Positions 41,236-50,215 of a DNA stretch of 64,000 nt are shown in pieces. The translations under genes were made by a program, and so were the position numbers. Origin of the DNA: CAZMGB01 sp964565775 (GTDB lineage Bacteria > Chloroflexota > Dehalococcoidia > DSTF01 > JALHUB01); contig CAZMGB010000019.1 in the NCBI GenBank assembly GCA_964565775.1, positions 12,000-75,999 on the forward strand. Direction: 5' to 3'. How positions within the stretch are numbered: position 1 is the stretch's first letter; each line of letters begins with the position of its first letter. The notes beneath the pieces were generated by a model, which saw only the letters and a program-made list of their open reading frames with translations, did no database searches and had not been told where the DNA came from.

Positions 41236-42849
41236 ATGGCGAAGCAACTGCTATTTGACCAGGAAGCGCGACACGCCCTCAAGGAGGGCATCGACGCTCT
41301 GGCTGACGCCGTGAAGATCACTCTGGGGCCAAAAGGGCGCAACGTCGTCCTCGACAAGAAGTTCGGCGCCCCCACCATCACCAACGACGGCGTCACCATC
41401 GCAAAGGACGTCGAGATCGAAGACCCCTTCATCAACATAGGCGCCCAGCTCGCCAAGGAGGTCGCCTCCAAGACCAACGACATCGCCGGCGACGGCACCA
41501 CCACTGCCACCGTCCTCGCCCAGGCGATCGTCCAGGAGGGGCTGAAGAACGTGGCGGCCGGCGCCAACCCAATGGCGCTCAAGCGAGGCCTGGAGCAGTC
41601 GACAGAGCGTGTGGTTGCGCGCCTGAAGGCGAATGCCACCCCTGTCACCACTCGCGAGCAGATGGCCCAGGTGGCCTCCATCTCCGCCAACAACGATGCC
41701 GCCATCGGCAGCCTCATCGGCGAGGTGATGGAGAAGGTGGGCAAGGACGGCGTCATTACCGTCGAGGAGTCCAAGGGGATCGCCACCGAGGTCGAGTACG
41801 TGGAGGGGATGGCCTTCGACCGGGGCTACATCAGCCCCTACTTCGTCACTAATCCCGAGAAGATGGAGGCGGAGCTCGAAGACCCCTACATCCTCGTGAC
41901 CGACAAGAAGATATCGGCCGTCAACGACATCCTCCCCATGCTGGAACGCGTCCTCCAGGTCAGCAAGAACCTCCTCATCATCTGTGAGGACTGCGACGGC
42001 GAGGCCCTCGCGACCCTGGCCGTGAACAAGCTCCGTGGCACCCTGAACGTAGTGGCGGTCAAGGCTCCGGGCTTCGGCGACCGCCGCAAGGACAACCTGG
42101 GCGACGTCGCTGCCCTCACCGGCGCCCAGGTGATCAGCGAGGAGATCGGCCGCAAGCTGGACTCGGTGACGGTGGATGACCTGGGACGGGCCCGCCGCGT
42201 CGTTGTAGCCAAAGAAGAGACGACGATCGTCGAAGGCAAGGGGGCGCAGGAGGCGATGCAGGGCCGCATCGCCCAGATCAAGACCGCCCTGGAGACGACG
42301 ACCTCCGACTGGGACCGCGAGAAGCTGCAGGAGCGCCTCGGGAAGCTGGCGGGCAGCGTCGCCGTCATCAAGGTGGGGGCCGCCACCGAGGTGGAGCTCA
42401 AGGAGAAGAAGCACCGCGTGGAGGACGCCCTCTCGGCGACCCGCGCGGCCGTCGAAGAGGGGATCGTTGCTGGCGGGGGCGTCGCCTACCTCAACGCTCT
42501 GCCCGCCCTCGACAAACTGAAGCTTGAGGGCGACGAGAACACGGGCATCGCCATCCTCCGCCGCGCCCTGGAGGAGCCCACCCGGCGCATCGCCATCAAC
42601 GCCGGAAAGGACGGCTCCGTCATCACCCAGCGCGTAAAGGCCCGCAAGAAGGGCGAAGGCTACGACGCCGCTCTCGACGAATTCGGCAACATGGAGGAGA
42701 AGGGGATCGTCGACCCCCTGAAGGTGACGCGCGCCGCCCTCGAGAATGCCCTCAGCATCGCCGGTATGGTCCTCACCACCAACTGCCTCGTGACGGACAT
42801 CCCGGAGAAGAAGGGGGCGGCGGCACCGCCGGTGCCACCCATGTACTAG
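41236..42849 (+). CDS. groL: Chaperonin GroEL (Hsp60)
   Basis: The 537-residue protein is a full GroEL: KITLGPKGRNVVLDKKFGAP (ATP site), NDIAGDGTTTATVLAQAI, the VEEGIVAGGGVAYL signature and normal spacing throughout. The C-terminal end is AAAPPVPPMY in place of the common GGM repeats, as in several phyla. It forms the double ring that refolds proteins with GroES. No groES precedes it, so this is a solo groEL, perhaps a second copy. A CIRCE element controls it. Confidence 0.97.
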   Translation: MAKQLLFDQEARHALKEGIDALADAVKITLGPKGRNVVLDKKFGAPTITNDGVTIAKDVEIEDPFINIGAQLAKEVASKTNDIAGDGTTTATVLAQAIVQEGLKNVAAGANPMALKRGLEQSTERVVARLKANATPVTTREQMAQVASISANNDAAIGSLIGEVMEKVGKDGVITVEESKGIATEVEYVEGMAFDRGYISPYFVTNPEKMEAELEDPYILVTDKKISAVNDILPMLERVLQVSKNLLIICEDCDGEALATLAVNKLRGTLNVVAVKAPGFGDRRKDNLGDVAALTGAQVISEEIGRKLDSVTVDDLGRARRVVVAKEETTIVEGKGAQEAMQGRIAQIKTALETTTSDWDREKLQERLGKLAGSVAVIKVGAATEVELKEKKHRVEDALSATRAAVEEGIVAGGGVAYLNALPALDKLKLEGDENTGIAILRRALEEPTRRIAINAGKDGSVITQRVKARKKGEGYDAALDEFGNMEEKGIVDPLKVTRAALENALSIAGMVLTTNCLVTDIPEKKGAAAPPVPPMY

Positions 42850-42873
42850 CTACGACCCGCATCGCCCAAGATT

Positions 42874-42925
42874 CGAAGGCCAGACTTGAGTCGTTCGGCT
42901 GAGCTCACGACGAAGCCTGGCCTTC
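42874..42925. repeat. Dispersed palindrome, long variant, after groEL
   Basis: Arms GAAGGCCAG/CTGGCCTTC enclose the same GTTCGGCTGAGCTCACGACG insert as the copy at 2023-2095. It lies 25 bp after the groEL stop and may serve as its 3' structure. Confidence 0.7.
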
Positions 42926-42964
42926 ATGGTTGTTCGTTCGATCTCTTTCCTCCGGACGGGCCTG

Positions 42965-43100
42965 ATGGCCATCAACATAATGACCCGACAGAACTCGATC
43001 TTCGTAGGTCGGGGTCTTGAGACCCCGACAGGTTCGCGAGGGTCTGAAGACCCTCGCCTACAAGGCGGTCGCGGTCTCGGCAGATCCTCTCAATGGCCAT
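42965..43100. mobile_element. MITE-like double-hairpin element with ATGGCCAT ends
   Basis: ATGGCCAT stands at 42965-42972 and 43093-43100. Inside, two perfect hairpins follow one another: GTCGGGGTCT/AGACCCCGAC and GCGAGGGTCT/AGACCCTCGC (core 43002-43061). The core occurs in the opposite orientation at 60943-61002, and the outer parts recur near 8324. No coding capacity. Confidence 0.6.
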
Positions 43101-43153
43101 AAGCCGGCAGCTTCCGGCGAAGCTGCGGATTTCAATCCGACAGTCTTGCGTCC

Positions 43154-43179
43154 GAAGGCCAGGCTTAAGCCTGGCCTTC
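43154..43179. repeat. Dispersed palindrome, 26-bp perfect copy
   Basis: Halves GAAGGCCAGGCTT and AAGCCTGGCCTTC. Third repeat in the 523-bp groEL-to-ROK space, which otherwise shows no gene. Confidence 0.75.
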
Positions 43180-43372
43180 CTGTTTCATGACGTCCTCCCT
43201 CCCCCACGGATAGACCTGAAAGTCTTTCCCTACGTGCATGCATGTCTTGCATGTCTGTGGTGTGTCCGACTGACGCCACAGGGCCGCCTCCTGTAAGATA
43301 AGAGGCTGTGATGAACGTTCCCTCCCTCTCCGCTGAGATGGAACCTCCAGGGTCCCGTGAAGGAGGCCCCAC

Positions 43373-44356
43373 ATGACCAGGCGTCGCGCTCCTGTCTACC
43401 TCGGCGGCATCGACCTGGGCGGCACCAAGATCCTGTCGCTTGTTGCCTCGAACAAGGGCGAGACGCTGGGTCAGGACCGGCGGCCCACCCGGGCAAGGGA
43501 AGGGCCGCAAGTCGTGATCGCGGGAATGGTAGACTCCCTGAGGACGGCGGCGGCCAAGGCAGGCCTCGACGTCGGCCGGCTCGCAGGGGTCGGCGTAGTG
43601 TCCCCCGGGCCGCTCGACTACGCGAGCGGCGTCATCGAAGACTCACCCAACCTCCCGGGCTGGCGGGGCGTGCCCCTCGCCGACGAGATGTGCGCCGCCC
43701 TGGGCGTCCCCGTGTTCGTCGACAACGACGCCAATGCCGCCGGCCTGGGCGAGTGCGTCTTCGGTGCCGGCCGGGGCTATCGACACGTCATCTACGTCAC
43801 GGTTAGCACAGGCATAGGCGGAGGCATAGTAGTCGACGGCCAGGTCTACCGGGGCACGTCGGGCGCCGCCGGCGAGGTAGGCCACCAGGTGGTCGAGGAT
43901 GGCGGCCCCCTCTGTAGCTGCGGCCGCCGCGGCTGCCTGGAGGAGCTGGCCTCGGGCACTGCCATCGCCCACAGGGCGCGCGAGCTGGTGGCCGAAGGAA
44001 AGGGCGCCCGCATAGCGGCACTGGCCGGACAGAACGAGCCCCCCACGGCCCGAGCCGTCCATCAGGCGGCGCGCGAGGGGGACCCGGAAGCACGCCGCAT
44101 CATCGAGGAGGCCGGGCACTACCTGGGCGTGGGGCTGGCCAACCTCGTCAACATCTTCAACCCGGAGCTCATCATCATCGGCGGCGGGCTCACCAAGATG
44201 GGGCGGATGCTGCTTGACCCCGCCCGGCAGGTCGTTCGGCGGGAGCCCTTCGCCCAGGCCCGGCGTGACGTCCGCATCGTGAGGGCAGCGCTGGGCGACC
44301 GGGTGGGCGCGCTGGGTGCCGTGGCCCTGGCGATGGAGAGGCTCGGGATACTTTGA
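43373..44356 (+). CDS. ROK-family sugar kinase (glucokinase-like)
   Basis: The 327-residue protein has the ATP motif GGIDLGGTKILSLV, the catalytic Asp in PVFVDNDANAAGLGE, the ROK signature GEVGHQVVEDGGPLCSCGRRGCLEELASG with the zinc ligands His-Cys-x-Cys-x4-Cys, and a C-terminal INPELIIIGGG-like segment (IFNPELIIIGGGL). These identify a kinase of the ROK type, most often for glucose or N-acetyl-amino sugars, in place of a repressor (no helix-turn-helix at the N-terminus). No sugar transporter is adjacent. Confidence 0.88.
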   Translation: MTRRRAPVYLGGIDLGGTKILSLVASNKGETLGQDRRPTRAREGPQVVIAGMVDSLRTAAAKAGLDVGRLAGVGVVSPGPLDYASGVIEDSPNLPGWRGVPLADEMCAALGVPVFVDNDANAAGLGECVFGAGRGYRHVIYVTVSTGIGGGIVVDGQVYRGTSGAAGEVGHQVVEDGGPLCSCGRRGCLEELASGTAIAHRARELVAEGKGARIAALAGQNEPPTARAVHQAAREGDPEARRIIEEAGHYLGVGLANLVNIFNPELIIIGGGLTKMGRMLLDPARQVVRREPFAQARRDVRIVRAALGDRVGALGAVALAMERLGIL

Positions 44357-44396
44357 TGCCCGGCCTGCGATGCTTAATCTGGGCTCCGGCACGACC

Positions 44397-44852
44397 CTAG
44401 GGTGTCGGCTCCACGTCTTCCGGGGCCGTGGCGGCGGCCTCCTCCTCGAGGATCGGCTCCATCACCTTGATCAGCCGGGCCAGCCTGTCCGCGACCCGCT
44501 CAGCGAGGGCATCGTCCAGGTGCGTGAACGGCAGCGTCCCATGAAGCCGTGTCCAGGAGCGAGTCCACTCCTCCAACTCCACGGCCGGGCCGAGCTGTGA
44601 CTGGATCTCCGCCGCGCGCTCGCTGAGGACGCGAGCCCAACGGTAATTGTCCTCGCGCTCCGCCTCGAAGTGCAGGCCGACCTCGATGCGACCGGTCTTG
44701 CGCTGGAGCCAGACCTCGTAATGAATGCGAGGGTCGCCGCGGTAGAGCTGCATCAGGCTGAAGCGCAGGCGGCTGTCGAAGCGCCGTAGGTCGGGAGGAA
44801 GGTTCGCCTCCGCCAGTTCTCGGACGCGGATCAAGAACTCGTGGACGCGCAA
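44397..44852 (-). CDS. Protein of unknown function, about 151 aa
   Basis: I do not recognise the family. The frame is open up to 45041, but that part lies over the start of the divergent peptidase gene; a TTG at 44852 is the most plausible start, though no good ribosome-binding site is seen. The product is helical and charged: FLIRVRELAEANLPPDLRRF, IHYEVWLQRKTGRIEVGLHFEAE, then an acidic Ala/Glu-rich tail. The central strand pair with 'GLHFE' resembles a small alpha/beta fold. It is convergent with the ROK kinase gene. Confidence 0.55.
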   Translation of the reverse strand: MRVHEFLIRVRELAEANLPPDLRRFDSRLRFSLMQLYRGDPRIHYEVWLQRKTGRIEVGLHFEAEREDNYRWARVLSERAAEIQSQLGPAVELEEWTRSWTRLHGTLPFTHLDDALAERVADRLARLIKVMEPILEEEAAATAPEDVEPTP

Positions 44853-44995
44853 GTCTCTGCACCGACGGAGGAGTTCGCAAGTGGCCCCATGATAGCGTCG
44901 GTCGCCAGCGACGACAAGGACCTGCTGCCGACTGACTCTCTTCTCCCTCAGGCCCGGATCGTTTATCTTAGGGCCGCCCCCGCCGTATCGCCGAG

Positions 44996-46507
44996 ATGAA
45001 AGAGAGGACGGAGCGTACCTTGAGGCCGATCGGCAATGCAAAGCGAAAGCTGCTGGACGAGTTCGACTGTGAGGCCGAGGCTTTCAACACCGCCCTCGAA
45101 CGCGAGTACTACCTGAACTACTCCGGCCAGAAGGAAGACCTGGTCCTGGCGCCCATCTTCGAGAAGCATGCCCGCCTCTTCTCGCGAGAGACCATCGAAC
45201 TACTGGGGCGGGGGCCTCGCGGCGACCCCCGCCACGCCGGCCTGCGCGAGTTCGTCGTCGGCGGCCATCTGGAGAACGCAGCCCGCGCTCTGACCGAGGA
45301 GATATCGACCCGCGAGAGCAAGGACAGCGTGCGGTGGGACGGGCGCGACATCCCCTATCGCTCCCTGGCGGTCCTGGCCACAAATGAGGCCGACGCCGAA
45401 CGCCGCCACGAGATCGATCGGCTGCGGCTGACCGCGACGGCGGCCCAGAACCCTCTGCGGGAGCGTCGCTGGGGCGTCCTGCACAGCCGGGCCCGCGACC
45501 TGGGCTACCGGTGCTACGCCGCCGTCTACGACGACATAGGCCATCTCGGCCTGAAAGACCTGGCCGCCCAGACGGAGAGATTCCTCTGGAGGACCGAGAA
45601 GACCTACCGCTCCCGGCTAGAGGAGTACATTCGCGCCATGGGGCTCACTCCGGCGATGGCCGAGCGCAGCGACATCTCGCACCTCGTACGCGCGCCTCAA
45701 TTCGACCGCTATTTCTCGGCCGAGGGGCTCCTCCCCGCCCTCGGCGAGACGCTGCGCGGCCTCGGCATCGACACCTCCCGCCAGGCCAACGTGCAGATGG
45801 ACACGGAGGCGCGGCCCCGCAAGTCGCCCCGCGCTTTCTGCTGCGCGATCCGCGTGCCCGATGAGGTAGTGCTGGTGATCAGCCCCCGCGGCGGCCAGGA
45901 CGACTACCGCGCTCTCTTCCACGAGGCCGGCCACGCCCAACACTTCGCCCACGTGGACCGCTCCCTGCCCTTCGCGCACCGGGGCCTGGGCGACAACTCC
46001 GTCACGGAGGCCTACGCTTTCCTGCTGGAGCACCTGGTCCATGCTCCAGCCTGGCTCCACCACCATCTCGCGATGGAGGACCCGACTGAGTACGTGGCCC
46101 TGGTGCGATTCCACAGGCTCTATATGCTCCGTCGCTACGCCGCCAAGCTCCGGTACGAGCTGGAGTTGCATGGGGGCGAGGACGCGCGGTCGAAGGCGAA
46201 GCGCTACGCTGACCTCCTGACCGCCGCCCTGGGCGTGCGCTACACCGGCGAAGACTACCTGTTCGACGTGGACGACGGCTTCTACTGCGCCCGCTACCTC
46301 AGGGCCTGGATCTTCGAGGCGCAGCTACGAAGCCGTCTCGCTGCCCAGTTCGGCACCGAGTGGTTCCCGCAGGCCGAGGCTGGCGACTACCTTCGCAGCC
46401 TCTGGGCACAGGGGCAGCGGCTGTCCGTCACCGAGCTGAGCCGCCAACTGGGCTTCCAGGGTCTCGACATGGAGCCGCTAGCCGCCGAGTTTGTCCCGCT
46501 AGTTTGA
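44996..46507 (+). CDS. M3-like zinc metallopeptidase (oligoendopeptidase type)
   Basis: The 503-residue protein has the gluzincin motif FHEAGHAQHFAHV with the third ligand Glu in NSVTEAYAFLLEHL, as in M3 oligopeptidases. It lacks the extra N-terminal length of PepF (about 600 residues), so it belongs to a shorter branch. No signal peptide, so it is cytoplasmic. The C-terminal part has FDVDDGFYCARYLRAWIFEAQLR, where the Tyr/Asp positions line the substrate cleft in relatives. It probably trims short peptides. It is divergent from an unknown gene. Confidence 0.8.
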   Translation: MKERTERTLRPIGNAKRKLLDEFDCEAEAFNTALEREYYLNYSGQKEDLVLAPIFEKHARLFSRETIELLGRGPRGDPRHAGLREFVVGGHLENAARALTEEISTRESKDSVRWDGRDIPYRSLAVLATNEADAERRHEIDRLRLTATAAQNPLRERRWGVLHSRARDLGYRCYAAVYDDIGHLGLKDLAAQTERFLWRTEKTYRSRLEEYIRAMGLTPAMAERSDISHLVRAPQFDRYFSAEGLLPALGETLRGLGIDTSRQANVQMDTEARPRKSPRAFCCAIRVPDEVVLVISPRGGQDDYRALFHEAGHAQHFAHVDRSLPFAHRGLGDNSVTEAYAFLLEHLVHAPAWLHHHLAMEDPTEYVALVRFHRLYMLRRYAAKLRYELELHGGEDARSKAKRYADLLTAALGVRYTGEDYLFDVDDGFYCARYLRAWIFEAQLRSRLAAQFGTEWFPQAEAGDYLRSLWAQGQRLSVTELSRQLGFQGLDMEPLAAEFVPLV

Positions 46508-46568
46508 CGTTTTCGATAGGGCAAGATAATCTCCGGTTAAGGACATTCGCTGCGAAAGGAGCGCCGCA

Positions 46569-47816
46569 ATGAGAGAAGCAGTTGTAGTTGACATGGCGCG
46601 GACGGCTTTCGGCCGTGCCGGCGCCCGAGGAGTGTTCAGAGAAATCACCCACGTAGAGATGATGGTCCCACTCTTGAAGGCCATCATCGAGAGGAACAAG
46701 CTGGACCCCAACCTGATCGACGAGGTCCACATCGGCTCCGTGGAGCTCTCCATGCCCCTCACGAAGGCCCGCACATACATGTTCGAGGCAGGTCTGCCGG
46801 ACACGATCTGGGGCACGGACGTCAACACGCAGTGCGCCAGCGCACTTCAGACGGTGGTCGAGGGCTGCCAGGCGGTGGCGTGCGGCTCGGCCGACATAAT
46901 CCTCGCCGGCGGCATTGAGACGATGGGCCGGTCGGGCCCCGTCTCACCGGAGGAGGCGTCCGGCAAGCGCCCGGGGCTGGAGGCCTTCGCCCAGACGAAG
47001 TCTGAGACTCCGTACCCGCCCGACTGGAAAGAGGCGGAGCTACTGCCGCGCTGGTACCGGGTGCGGGCGCCCTGGATCATGAACATGGGCCTCACAGCGG
47101 AGAAGCTGTCGGAGGTCTACAAGATCTCGCGAGAGGACGCCGACCAGTTCGCCCTGGAGAGCCAGACGAAGGCCGTCGCCGCCCAGGACGCCGGCAAGTT
47201 CGACCCGGAGATCATCCCCATCACCGTCAAGTACAAGGACGGCTCGACCAAAGTCATCGACAAGGACCAGGGGCCGCGCCGCGAGACGAGCCTGGAGGCG
47301 CTGGCTCAGCTCAGGCCCGCCTACAAGGAGGACGGCCTTGTGACCGCCGGTAACTCCTGCCCGCGCAACGACGGCGGCACGCTCTGCCTCATCATGTCGA
47401 AGGACAAGGCCAAAGAGCTGGGCTACAAGCCGCTACTCACATACCGCCACTCGGCCACCGCCGGCGTCGACCCCGAGATCATGGGCATCGGGCCGGTATA
47501 CGCCACGCGCAAGCTGCTCCAGCGCTCGGGCATGTCCCTGGACCAGTTCGATCTGATCGAGGTCAACGAGGCGTTCGCGTGCCAAGTGGTTGCGGTGGGC
47601 CGCGAGCTGGACTTCACCGACAAGCAGTGGAAGTGCGTCAACGTGAACGGCGGCGCCGTCGCCCTCGGCCATCCCCTGGGTGCGACGGGCGCGCGCCTGG
47701 TCGGCACCATCGGCTTCGAGATGCAGCGCCGCGGTGCCCGCTGGGGCCTGACGACTCTCTGCCAGGGCAGCGGTATGGGCTACGCCGTCGCCTGGGAGCG
47801 TGAGAGCTACGACTAG
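46569..47816 (+). CDS. Thiolase (acetyl-CoA acetyltransferase family)
   Basis: The 415-residue protein has the three catalytic sites: the acylated Cys in NTQCASALQTV, His in VNEAFACQVVAVGRE...GHPLGATGAR, and the second Cys in LCQGSGMGYAV. It catalyses condensation or thiolysis of beta-ketoacyl-CoA. AAAGGAG precedes the ATG; a promoter-like TTGACG (46504) with GATAAT (46525) lies just upstream, but the 15-bp spacer is short. No other beta-oxidation gene adjoins, so biosynthetic or degradative use is open. Confidence 0.9.
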   Translation: MREAVVVDMARTAFGRAGARGVFREITHVEMMVPLLKAIIERNKLDPNLIDEVHIGSVELSMPLTKARTYMFEAGLPDTIWGTDVNTQCASALQTVVEGCQAVACGSADIILAGGIETMGRSGPVSPEEASGKRPGLEAFAQTKSETPYPPDWKEAELLPRWYRVRAPWIMNMGLTAEKLSEVYKISREDADQFALESQTKAVAAQDAGKFDPEIIPITVKYKDGSTKVIDKDQGPRRETSLEALAQLRPAYKEDGLVTAGNSCPRNDGGTLCLIMSKDKAKELGYKPLLTYRHSATAGVDPEIMGIGPVYATRKLLQRSGMSLDQFDLIEVNEAFACQVVAVGRELDFTDKQWKCVNVNGGAVALGHPLGATGARLVGTIGFEMQRRGARWGLTTLCQGSGMGYAVAWERESYD

Positions 47817-47841
47817 TCGCGGCAGCGGTCGCAACGACGGG

Positions 47842-47985
47842 CCGGGAGCGCCGCGACCACGCCTGGCACCCGACCCGGAGCAATGACACGAAGGCCAGGC
47901 TTAGGCCTGGCCGGGAGCGCCGCGACCACGCCTAGTGCCCGACCCGGAGCAATGACACGAAGGCCAGGCTTAAGCCTGGCCTTCG
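47842..47985. repeat. Two tandem 69-bp units ending in the dispersed palindrome
   Basis: Units begin CCGGGAGCGCCGCGACCACG at 47842 and 47911 and each carry a GAAGGCCAGGCTT palindrome; the first is cut short (47893-47912), the second complete (47958-47985). The copies differ at a few bases, so the duplication is not recent. It lies between the thiolase gene and a small exported-protein gene. Confidence 0.7.
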
Positions 47986-48048
47986 CCATTGACGCTGCCG
48001 GGAACCTCTTCGCCCTCTCAGGCGTCATACGGAGTGGAGGTACCTGCA

Positions 48049-48348
48049 GTGCGGCTTGCTCTTTTCGCCGCCCTCCTGCTCGTTGCCGGCGCGACAACGT
48101 GCGGCGGCGAAGCCAGTCGATACGAGGTGACGGTGGAGTTCAACACCTCGGTAACGCAAGACAGCATCGATGAGGTCGCCGCTTTCTTCCGCACGTTTGA
48201 CGACGACCTCGAGTTCCTGATACTGGAGAGGTTCCCACCCCAGGGTCACGCGACGCTCGCGACCGACACGGCCGACTTCTGTCGCACTGTCGAGACGGAG
48301 CTAACGGCGAAGAGCTACGTGGATAGCGCATCCTGCCGGCCACAGTAG
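48049..48348 (+). CDS. Small exported protein of unknown function, 99 aa
   Basis: A GTG with GGAGG eight bases upstream starts a signal peptide (RLALFAALLLVAGATTC) followed by a 75-residue mature part that looks like a compact alpha/beta domain: RYEVTVEFNTSV, DEVAAFFRTF, LEFLILERFPPQG. The Cys of GATTCGG might be a lipid site, though the lipobox is poor. Two more Cys near the C-terminus could form a disulfide. A longer frame from 47989 is less likely. I know no homologue. Confidence 0.6.
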   Translation: MRLALFAALLLVAGATTCGGEASRYEVTVEFNTSVTQDSIDEVAAFFRTFDDDLEFLILERFPPQGHATLATDTADFCRTVETELTAKSYVDSASCRPQ

Positions 48349-48482
48349 CCACATTCGGTCCGATCCGTTTGAGGCTCTCGCAGAACAGGAGCCGTGCCTC
48401 GATCTGTCGAAAGCGACGTCCGGACTTGTCCCGCCTTCGCAGCGCATATTTGTGAGTGCGTGCATGAGCCGCCTGGCCTTCC

Positions 48483-48511
48483 TTGCGGTGTCCCACGTGC
48501 CCTGCTAGAAT
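48483..48511 (+). promoter_or_regulatory. Promoter of the lemA-htpX operon
   Basis: -35 TTGCGG (48483-48488), 17-bp spacer, -10 TAGAAT (48506-48511), about 40 bp before the lemA start. Confidence 0.6.
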
Positions 48512-48553
48512 GACGGCACTTCAGGCGGCCCCGAATCAGTTGGAGGAAGCGTC

Positions 48554-49132
48554 ATGACGGCCGTTATCATTCTCGTCGTCGTCCTCGGCCTGCTGCTGCT
48601 CCTGGCCCTCTTCGTGTTCGGCATGTACAACAGCCTCATCCGCTCGCGGGTGCGGACGCGCGAAGCCTGGTCGGGCATCGACGTGCAGCTCAAGCGACGT
48701 TCCAGCCTGGTGCCGAACCTGGTGGAGACGGTGAAGGGCTACGCGGCACACGAGCGCGAGGTGCTGGAGAACGTGACGAAGGCCCGCGCTCAGGTCGACC
48801 AGGCCGGCGGCGCCCGCGAAGCGACCGACGCCAACAACCAGCTAAGCCAGGCCCTCCGCCACCTCTTTGCGGTGGCCGAGAACTACCCCAACCTCAAGGC
48901 CAACGAGAACTTCCTGGCCCTGCAGCGTGAGCTCTCCGACATCGAGGAGAAGATCGCCTTCGCCCGTCAGTTCTACAACCGCAACGTCACGGACTTCAAC
49001 ACGAAGATCCAGGTCTTCCCCAACGTGATCATGGCCAACATGATGGGCCTCCAGCGCTTCGAGTTCTTCCAGGCGGAGGAGGAGGCACGCGAGGACGTGC
49101 GGGTCAGCTTCGGCCCGCCCACCTCGCCGTGA
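48554..49132 (+). CDS. lemA: LemA-family membrane protein
   Basis: The 192-residue protein has one N-terminal membrane helix (VIILVVVLGLLLLLALFVFG) followed by the family pattern MYNSLIRSRVRTREAWSGIDVQLKRR, then VPNLVETVKGYAAHEREVLENV and the C-terminal YNRNVTDFNTKIQVFPNVIMA. LemA proteins form helical bundles facing outside or inside the membrane; function is not settled. The gene overlaps an HtpX-like protease gene by 4 nt, a gene pair found in many phyla, and GGAGG precedes its ATG. Confidence 0.92.
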   Translation: MTAVIILVVVLGLLLLLALFVFGMYNSLIRSRVRTREAWSGIDVQLKRRSSLVPNLVETVKGYAAHEREVLENVTKARAQVDQAGGAREATDANNQLSQALRHLFAVAENYPNLKANENFLALQRELSDIEEKIAFARQFYNRNVTDFNTKIQVFPNVIMANMMGLQRFEFFQAEEEAREDVRVSFGPPTSP

Positions 49133-50067
49133 CGGAGCGCCGGGCGGCACCCATGGAGCAGCCCGTCCTCATCTACGACCGCATCGCCGCCAACCGCAGG
49201 AACACCTGGCTGCTGATGGTCGCGTTCCTGCTTCTCATATTCGGTTTCGCCGTCGCCATCGGCATCCTCCTGGGCATGCCGCCCGCCTTCAGCCCCATCA
49301 TCGCCGTGCCCCTCGTCATCTTCGCGCTGTTCAGCTTCTACGCGTCGCCGGGCATCACCCTGGCGATCTCTCAGGCGCACGAGGTGACGAAGGAGGAGGA
49401 GCCGGAGCTGTTCCGGACGGTCGAGAACCTGTGCATCGGCGCGGGCCTTCCCATGCCGAAGGTGTACGTCATCGAGGACGGGGCGCCCAACGCCTTCGCG
49501 ACTGGGCGCGACCCCGAACACGCCGTCGTCTGTGTCACCCGTGGCCTCTTGAACAAGCTGGATCACCTGGAGCTGGAAGGCGTCATCGCCCACGAGCTGT
49601 CGCACGTCGGGAACTACGACATCCGCCTAATGACGATAGTCGTGGTGCTGGTAGGGCTTGTCGCCCTCATGGCCGACTTGATGCTGCGGCTCACTTTCTT
49701 CGGGGCCGGTCGCAGGAGCAGCAACCGCGACCGTGGCGGAGGAGCCGGCTTCGCCGTCATTTACGCCATCGCTCTTGTGGGTATCGTTCTTACACCGATC
49801 GCCGCCCAGCTCATCAAGTTCGCGATCTCCCGCCAGCGCGAGTACCTGGCAGACTCCTCGGCTGCACTGCTGACCCGCTACCCGGAAGGGCTGGCCCGCG
49901 CCCTCGAGAAGATATCCGGCGACAACGACCCGCTGGAGGCGGCCAACAAGGCGACGGCCCACCTCTACATCGTCAACCCCCTCATCGAGCACCAGAGCTT
50001 CCTCAATTCCCTCTTTGACACTCACCCACCCATCCAGGAGCGCATCCGCATCCTTCGGGCTATGTAA
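49129..50067 (+). CDS. htpX: HtpX-like M48 membrane metalloprotease
   Basis: The 312-residue protein has two N-terminal membrane helices, the zinc motif IAHELSHVGNYD, two further helices and the third zinc ligand in RQREYLADSSAALLTRYPEGL, the standard HtpX layout. GTG 49129 overlaps the lemA stop (GTGA); ATG 49153 is an alternative. HtpX removes damaged membrane proteins from the cytoplasmic side. The coupling to lemA supports a joint role in membrane quality control. Confidence 0.92.
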   Translation: MTERRAAPMEQPVLIYDRIAANRRNTWLLMVAFLLLIFGFAVAIGILLGMPPAFSPIIAVPLVIFALFSFYASPGITLAISQAHEVTKEEEPELFRTVENLCIGAGLPMPKVYVIEDGAPNAFATGRDPEHAVVCVTRGLLNKLDHLELEGVIAHELSHVGNYDIRLMTIVVVLVGLVALMADLMLRLTFFGAGRRSSNRDRGGGAGFAVIYAIALVGIVLTPIAAQLIKFAISRQREYLADSSAALLTRYPEGLARALEKISGDNDPLEAANKATAHLYIVNPLIEHQSFLNSLFDTHPPIQERIRILRAM

Positions 50068-50088
50068 CCGACGCGCGCTAGTCGAAAC

Positions 50089-50114
50089 GAAGGCCAGGCT
50101 TAAGCCTGGCCTTT
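50089..50114. repeat. Dispersed palindrome between convergent htpX and MFS genes
   Basis: Halves GAAGGCCAGGCTT and AAGCCTGGCCTTT, one mismatch at the end. It lies 22 bp past the htpX stop and may terminate transcription from both sides. Confidence 0.7.
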
Positions 50115-50215
50115 GTTCTTGATGCAGTCGCCCCTTCGCCTGTCGACAAGCCCATCCCGAACGCTCTGTGCGATGCAGAAAGCCGGGCGCCCGGGTGAGC
50201 GACGCGAGAACAGGA

